A stretch of DNA of 53,846 bases, taken from Nemertoderma westbladi. Its lineage: Eukaryota > Xenacoelomorpha > Nemertodermatida > Nemertodermatidae. Below are positions 22,801 to 31,800 of this stretch, one piece after another (the first letter of the stretch is position 1; each line of letters starts with the position of its first letter). Where the stretch lies: assembly GCA_032718475.1 (NCBI GenBank), contig JAUCBJ010008937.1:1-53846 (forward strand), read 5' to 3'. The position numbers were made by a program, and so were the translations under genes. The notes under the pieces were generated by a model that saw only the letters and a program-made list of their open reading frames with translations, was not told the DNA's origin and did not search any database.

Positions 22801-25800
22801 ACTGCGGAAGATCACCCATGGTGGTGAACACTGAACAGGCATACCTTTAGGAAACAGAGTGGCGGGGTTTACTGTGGAAGATCACCCATGGTGGTTAACA
22901 GGATTTTCTTTAGGAAACAGAGTGGAAGGGTTTACTGTGGAAGATCACCCATGGTGGTTAACATGCATTTCTTTAGGAAACAGAGTGGGAGGGTTTACTG
23001 TGGAAGATCACCCATGGTGGTGAACAGGCAATTCTTTAGGAAACAGAGTGGAAGGTTTTACTGTGGAAGATCACCCATGGTGGTTAACATGCATTTCTTT
23101 AGGAAACAGAGTGGGAGGGTTTACTGTGGAAGATCACCCATGGTGGTTAACATGCATTTCTTTAGGAAACAGAGTGGGAGGGTTTACTGTGGAAGATCAC
23201 CCATGGTGGTTAACATGCATTTCTTTAGGAAACAGAGTGGGAGGGTTTACTGTGGAAGATCACCCATGGTGGTTAACAGGATTTTCTTTAGGAAACAGAG
23301 TGGAAGGGTTTACTGTGGAAGATCACCCATGGTGGTTAACATGCAATTCTTTAGGAAACAGAGTGGGAGGGTTTACTGTGGAAGATCACCCATGGTGGTT
23401 AACAGGATTTTCTTTAGGAAACAGAGTGGAAGGGTTTACTGTGGAAGATCACCCATGGTGGTTAACATGCATTTCTTTAGGAAACAGAGTGGGAGGGTTT
23501 ACTGTGGAAGATCACCCATGGTGGTGAACAGGCAATTCTTTAGGAAACAGAGTGGAAGGTTTTACTGTGGAAGATCACCCATGGTGGTTAACATGCATTT
23601 CTTTAGGAAACAGAGTGGGAGGGTTTACTGTGGAAGATCACCCATGGTGGTTAACAGGCATTCCTTTAGGAATCAGAGTGGAAGGGTTTACTGTGGAAGA
23701 TCACCCATGGTGGTGAACAGGCATTCCTTTAGGAAACAGAGTGGAAGGGTTTACTGTGGAAGATCACCCATGGTGGTGAAAAGGCATTCCTTTAGGAATC
23801 AGAGTGGAAGGATTTACTGTGGAAGATCACCCATGGTGGTGAACAGGGATTCCTTTTGGAATCAGAGTGGAAGGGTTTACTGTGGAAGATCACCCATGGT
23901 GGTGAACAGGGATTCCTTTAGGAAACAGAGTGGAAGGGTTTACTATGGAAGATCACCCATGGTGGTGAACAGGCATTCCTTTAGGAATCAGAGTGCAAGG
24001 GTTTACTGTGGAAGATCACCCATGGTGGTGAACAGGGATTCCTTTAGGAAACAGAGTGGAAGGGTTTACTGCGGAAGATCACCCATGGTGGTGAACACTG
24101 AACAGGCATACCATGGTGGTGAACAGGCAATTCTTTAGGAAACAGAGTGGAAGGTTTTACTGTGGAAGATCACCCATGGCAGTGAACAGGCATTCCTTTA
24201 GGAATCAGAGTGGAAGGTTTTACTGTGGAAGATCACCCATGGTGGTGAACAGGATTTTCTTTAGGAAACAGAGTGGAAGAGTTTACAGTGGAAGATCAGC
24301 CATGGTGGTGAACAGGCAATTCTTTAGGAAACAGAGTGGAAGAGTTTACTGTGGAAGATCACCCATGGTGGAGAACAGGCATTCCTTTATGAAACAGAGT
24401 GGAAGGGTTTACTGTGGAAGATCACCCATGGTGGTGAACAGGCATTCCTTTAGGAATCAGAGTGGAAGGGTTTACTGTGGAAGATCACCCATGGTGGAGA
24501 ACAGGCATTCCTTTTGGAATCAGAGTGGAAGGGTTTACTGTGGAAGATCACCCATGGTGGTGAACATGCATTCCTTTAGGAATCAGAGTGGAAGGGTTTA
24601 CTGTGGAAGATCACCCATGGTGGTGAACAGGCATTCCTTTAGGAATCAGAATGGAAGGGTTTACTGTGGAAGATCACCCATGGTGGTGAACAGGGATTCC
24701 TTTAGGAATCAGAGTGGAAGGGTTTACTGTGAAAGATCACCCATGGTGGTGAACAGGGATTCCTTTAGGAATCAGAGTGGAAGGGTTTACTGTGGAAGAT
24801 CACCCATGGTGGTGAACAGGCATTCCTTTAGGAATCAGAGTGGAAGGATTTACTGTGAAAGATCACCCATGGTGGTGAACAGGCATTGCTTTAGAAAACA
24901 GAGTGGAAGGGTTTACTGTGGAAGATCACCCATGGTGGTGAACAGGCATTCCTTTACGAAACAGAGTGGAAGGGTTTACTGCGGAAGATCACCCATGGTG
25001 GTGAACAGGGATTCCTTTAGGAATCAGAGTGGAAGAGTTTACTGTGGAAGATCACCCATGGTGGTGAACAGGGATTCCTTTAGGAAACAGAGTGGAAGGG
25101 TTTACTGCGGAAGATCTCCCATGGTGGTGAACAGGGATTCCTTTAGGAATCAGAGTGGAAGAGTTTACTGTGGAAGATCACCCATGGTGGTGAACAGGGA
25201 TTCCTTTAGGAAACAGAGTGGAAGGGTTTACTGCGGAAGATCACCCATGGTGGTGAACACTGAACAGGCATACCTTTAGGAAACAGAGTGGCGGGGTTTA
25301 CTGTGGAAGATCACCCATGGTGGTTAACAGGATTTTCTTTAGGAAACAGAGTGGAAGGGTTTACTGTGGAAGATCACCCATGGTGGTTAACATGCATTTC
25401 TTTAGGAAACAGAGTGGGAGGGTTTACTGTGGAAGATCACCCATGGTGGTGAACAGGCAATTCTTTAGGAAACAGAGTGGAAGGTTTTACTGTGGAAGAT
25501 CACCCATGGTGGTTAACATGCATTTCTTTAGGAAACAGAGTGGGAGGGTTTACTGTGGAAGATCACCCATGGTGGTTAACATGCATTTCTTTAGGAAACA
25601 GAGTGGGAGGGTTTACTGTGGAAGATCACCCATGGTGGTTAACATGCATTTCTTTAGGAAACAGAGTGGGAGGGTTTACTGTGGAAGATCACCCATGGTG
25701 GTTAACAGGATTTTCTTTAGGAAACAGAGTGGAAGGGTTTACTGTGGAAGATCACCCATGGTGGTTAACATGCATTTCTTTAGGAAACAGAGTGGGAGGG

Positions 25801-28800
25801 TTTACTGTGGAAGATCACCCATGGTGGTGAACAGGCAATTCTTTAGGAAACAGAGTGGAAGGTTTTACTGTGGAAGATCACCCATGGTGGTTAACATGCA
25901 TTTCTTTAGGAAACAGAGTGGGAGGGTTTACTGTGGAAGATCACCCATGGTGGTTAACATGCATTTCTTTAGGAAACAGAGTGGGAGGGTTTACTGTGGA
26001 AGATCACCCATGGTGGTTAACATGCATTTCTTTAGGAAACAGAGTGGGAGGGTTTACTGTGGAAGATCACCCATGGTGGTTAACATGCATTTCTTTAGTA
26101 AACAGAGTGGGAGGGTTTACTGTGGAAGATCACCCATGGTGGTTAACAGGATTTTCTTTAGGAAACAGAGTGGAAGGGTTTACTGTGGAAGATCACCCAT
26201 GGTGGTTAACATGCATTTCTTTAGGAAACAGAGTGGGAGGGTTTACTGTGGAAGATCACCCATGGTAGTGAACAGGCATTCCTTTAGGAAACAGAGTGGA
26301 AGGGTTTACCGTGGAAGATCACCCATGGTGGTGGACAGGCATTCCTTTAGGAATCAGAGTGGAAGAGTTTACAGTGGAAGATCAGCCATGGTGGTGAACA
26401 GTCAATTCTTTAGGAAACAGAGTGGAAGAGTTTACTGTGGAAGATCACCCATGGTGGAGAACAGGCATTCCTTTTGGAATCAGAGTGGAATGGTTTACTT
26501 TGGAAGATCACACATGGTGGTGAACAGGCATTCCTTTAGGAAACAGAGTGGAAGGGTTTACTGTGGAAGATCACCCATGGTGGTGAACAGGCATTCCTTT
26601 AGGAATCAGAATGGAAGGGTTTACTGTGGAAGATCACCCATGGTGGAGAACAGGCAATTCTTTAGGAAACAGAGTGGAAGGTTTTACTGTGGAAGATCAC
26701 CCATGGTGGTGAACAGGGATTCCTTTAGGAAACAGAGTGGAAGGGTTTACTATGGAAGATCACCCATGGTGGTGAACAGGCATTCCTTTAGGAATCAGAG
26801 TGGAAGGATTTACTGTGAAAGATCACCCATGGTGGTGAACAGGGATTCCTTTAGGAAACAGAGTGGAAGGGTTTACTGCGGAAGATCACCCATGGTGGTG
26901 AACACTGAACAGGCATACCATGGTGGTGAACAGGCAATTCTTTAGGAAACAGAGTGGAAGGTTTTACTGTGGAAGATCACCCATGGTGGAGAACAGGCAT
27001 TCCTTTTGGAATCAGAGTGGAAGGGTTTACTGTGGAAGATCACCCATGGTGGTGAACAGGCATTCCTTTAGGAAACAGAGTGGAAGGTTTTACTGTGGAA
27101 GATCACCCATGGTGGTGAACAGGATTTTCTTTAGGAAACAGAGTGGAAGAGTTTACAGTGGAAGATCAGCCATGGTGGTGAACAGGCAATTCTTTAGGAA
27201 ACAGAGTGGAAGAGTTTACTGTGGAAGATCACCCATGGTGGAGAACAGGCATTCCTTTATGAAACAGAGTGGAAGGGTTTACTGTGGAAGATCACCCATG
27301 GTGGTGAACAGGCATTCCTTTAGGAATCAGAGTGGAAGGGTTTACTGTGGAAGATCACCCATGGTGGAGAACAGGCATTCCTTTTGGAATCAGAGTGGAA
27401 GGGTTTACTGTGGAAGATCACCCATGGTGGTAAACAGACATTCCTTTAGGAATCAGAGTGGAAGGGTTTACTGTGAAAGATCACCCATGGTGGTGAACAG
27501 GGATTCCTTTAGGAAACAGAGTGGAAGGGTTTACTGCGGAAGATCACCCATGGTGGTGAACACTGAACAGGCATACCTTTAGGAAACAGAGTGGAGGGGT
27601 TTACTGTGGAAGATCACCCATGGTTGTGAGCAGGCATTCCTTTAGGAAACAGAGTGGAAGGGTTTACTGTGGAAGATCACCCATGGTGGTGAACAGGCAT
27701 TCCTTTAGGAAACAGAGTGGAAGGGTTTACTGTGGAAGATCACCCATGGTGGTGAACAGGCATTCCTTTAGGAATCAGAGTGGAAGGATTTACTGTGAAA
27801 GATCACCCATGGTGGTGAACAGGGATTCCTTTAGGAAACAGAGTGGAAGGGTTTACTGCGGAAGATCACCAACGGTGGTGAACAGGCATTCCTTTAGGAA
27901 ACAGAGTGGAAGGGTTTACTGCGGAAGATCACCCATGGTGGTGAACAAGCATACCTTTAGGAAACAGAGTGGAGGGGTTTACTGTGGAAGATCACCCATG
28001 GTGGTGAACAGGCATACCTTTAGGAAACACAGTGGAAGGGTTTACTGCGGAAGATCACCCATGGTGGTGAACAAGCATACCTTTAGGAAACAGAGTGGAG
28101 GGGTTTACTGTGGAAGATCACCCATGGTGGTGAACAGGCATACCTTTAGGAAACAGAGTGGAAGGGTTTACTGCGGAAGATCACCCATGGTGGTGAACAA
28201 GCATACCTTTAGGAAACAGAGTGGAGGGGTTTACTGTGGAAGATCACCAATGGTGGGGAACAGGCATTCCTTTAGGAAACAGAGTGGAAGGGTTTACTGT
28301 GGAAGATCACCAACGGTGGTGAACAGGCATTCCTTTAGGAAACAGAGTGGAAGGGTTTACTGCGGAAGATCACCCATGGTGGTGAACAAGCATACCTTTA
28401 GGAAACAGAGTGGAGGGGTTTACTGTGGAAGATCACCCATGGTGGTGAACAGGCATACCTTTAGGAAACAGAGTGGAGGGGTTTACTGTGGAAGATCACC
28501 CATGGTGGTGAACAGGCATTCCTTTAGGAATCAGAGTGGAAGGGTTTACTGTGAAAGATCACCCATGGTGGTGAACAGGAATTTCTTTAGGAAACAGAGT
28601 GGAAGGGTTTACTGTGGAAGATCACCCATGGTGGTTAACAGGCAATTCTTTAGGATACAGAGTGGAAGGCTTCACTGTGGAAGATCATCCATGGTGGTGA
28701 ACAGGCATTCCTTTAGGAAACAGAGTGGAAGGGTTTACTGTGAAAGATCAACCATGGTGGTTAACAGGCATTTCTTTAGGAAACAGAGTGGAAGGGTTTA

Positions 28801-31800
28801 CTGTGGAAGATCACCCATGGTGCTGAAAAGTTTAATTTCAGATTTAAATTGAATGCTTAATTGTAGTACCGGTACAGATTGTTGTATGCTTATCATGTAT
28901 GGTTTATTGTTTGTAGTATCAGTATTTATATTCCTTTTTACATGTTTTGTACAGGACCGCTGTGACCTGCTCATTTTTCTTAATTTATAATAAATTAACA
29001 TTGTTAATTCGCCGGGACCGGATGTTAATACACCAAATGGAATTTGCGTCCAACCCCCACCACCGCCCCATGTTTTCTATGTAATACTTGACGGAGTGCG
29101 TGGCCATTCCCGACAAAACGATAAATACAATATGTAGCTACGGTATGTTTTTACATTACGTTCATTTAATAAAACGTAATTTCTGTACAAAATAAATTTA
29201 TAAAATATAAGCACAATTACAATATTGTTAAATCCGTTGACTTGAATTCTCATCTCTCCGGTGGTCGTAGGTTCGATCCCTATGTGGGGCAGGGCAGTTT
29301 TTGTTTCGGTACGAATGCTTCAAATGGGCTAGTCCGGGCGCATCTCTGTCTTACATCCAAAAATAGTAGCTAAATGAGTACTGGAGTTTCCTCTGGGGAG
29401 TATAGTTCTGGGGGGACCGCACTGGTAATGAGTCATCAGTCTTTGTGCGTAGTCCCAAATTAAAAAACTTTACTTTATTTTTCTTCTTCACAGTAAATTA
29501 TTAATTACGAAATAACTGCAGATTTTGGATATTATTGAATGTTGATTGTCTAAACATACTTTATATAGGTGGTATCCAAAGTACAATCTCGTCTTGTTGT
29601 AGGTCATTAGTAGAGTGCAGTGGTTCCTGTGGTAACAAGGACTCTATGAGATATCTGTGGATCTTAGACCGATGGAATACTGAGTCGTTGAGCTGGGCGC
29701 CACATTCTTTGCCATTTCCTGAAAACGGTGAGTGAAATTCTGGAACGTATTAAAATATTAAATAGTATTTTATAGCCACTCTATGTCTCTGCAGTCAATG
29801 CCGCCTACATACAACTAATCACAACACAGCGTTTAGCTATTTTTATTACATATTCAAATTCCCTGCCATATGATGAAGTTGAGAAAGTAAAATAGAAAAC
29901 AATGTTAAGTGGGAAATTTGAATTTGAGGATAAACTTCTGTTGGTCAGTTAAACGAAACATTCATGTGCAGAAAGTTTCTAGACATGGCATTCTGACCGG
30001 TACCTACAGTGTAGCCTAGCCTATTCATTCAAACGAATTACGAAAGTTGTCACCGGACTCGCCGTAAAGGATGCAGTAAATGCTGAATATATTTCGGTCA
30101 TTGGATTAATACTGTAATACGATATTTAAATAGATCAACGGAATAGGCCTATTGTAAAACAACGATTCTATTTGTTCGATATTTCAGATGATATTGCAAT
30201 TCCTCCCGAAACGTTTACTGATGAAAGTGACGAAATTTTTAGGTTACGGGTCCAAGGTACACCATCGGACAGTGATGTGAGAGTCGGTCAAACATCCATG
30301 TTTTTAAAGGTTTGTTATCATCTTATTGAATGGAATGCAGCTGATCTGCTCTTGTTCTTATATTAAAACGGCTGTACGGTACGTGTTAATCCTGTCATTG
30401 ATTGTACTAGTTTGATAAAGGATGTCACTCAGTGATATGATGTCAGTCCTAAAGTTCTATGCAGTCGCTTTTGAGATCGAGGGAGGAATCGATCACTACA
30501 TCCGAGTTTCTTCAACCAATAAACGCTACCGATTCACTCTTACCGTATCCTACACATAGGTAAATCCGCCTCCGTACCATTGCCCCATTTATTTCTTCAA
30601 CCCAATATAATACCGGTGTATCAGGCAGCTAATACTACCTCGAAAATAGAGTACCGTAGTACCTGGTGCCTCGGCACTCATTACAACCGTAGTGCAAAAT
30701 GCCTAGGCGTCAGGTATTACCGTGTAGTACAAAATGCCTAGGCATCAGGTACTACCGCAGTATTAACCGCCCAGGCAACAGGTACTAACTAGCGGCAACA
30801 GTCTAGCTGCATTTAATTATTTCGATTCGTCCCGTCAAAAATTTAACTGTGTTATTGACTTTGGACCTTCCTCCCATTTACACTGTCGTATCCTACTGGT
30901 GCATAGGCACCTACTACTACGGTATTACCTGATGTCGGGTAGTACCTGGTGCCTCAAGCACCGGTACTATAGGCTTACTGGTTAGTGGTTATTGTCCCAT
31001 CAACCAGGATTATGTTCGTGAAGATACCCCCCAATCGATTTTTATTCTAGTGTATGTCCATTGGCTGTTTGCATCATGGTCTAATCAATGACTTGTTACC
31101 GCAGGTGAATAGACCACCGCAACTCATTGATTCAACTTTATCTGGGGTATGTGACATATGCACAGTGGCACATTCCAACCAATCGCAGCTGGCTATTCTT
31201 ACGGGGCCTGGTCACGAGTTCGACAACCAGTTATTTTACGATCTGGATTGTTCAGACACTTTTGAAGATTACGAGGGAGGGGAAATTGTTAAATTTGCAT
31301 TTTTTGGTAGGTACATACAACTTTAATCTGAATATTTATACATTTTCCACTGTGGGGGAGGTGTGATTTAATAATATTTTCTAGTTTTTTTTCCAACATT
31401 CAAAAAAAGCAAACAGTCGGCCAAGCCGGAGGCGGCCCGAAGGCTCCTCTTTCGATAGCTGCTACTTGAGGGTAGGGGTGGGCGCTACTCCTATCCCAAG
31501 ATTTGCTCCCAGTTATTTAACTGGTACTCATTTTATCGACCCCATGGGATGACAGACTGAGTGGACCCTGGCGGGGCTCGAACCTACAACAAATAGATTG
31601 CAAGGCTCAACCAACCCCGCCGTTTTTTAAAAAATTCATAGTACATGCATATTATACGTAATAAATTTTAAATTCGAGAAAAAAATCGGTGTAACGTAAC
31701 ATTTCAAAAAAATTGATATCACAAAAACGATATATACATTTTTTGATATAGGCCTATAATCAGTAAAAAGATAACAAAGGATAAATGTGTAATTTTGATT

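Noticed and set aside
29535-29602. Upstream extension of REJ exon 5 to the acceptor at 29570
   Set aside because: In the required phase it runs into TAG at 29600-29602; the acceptor at 29602 keeps the frame open.
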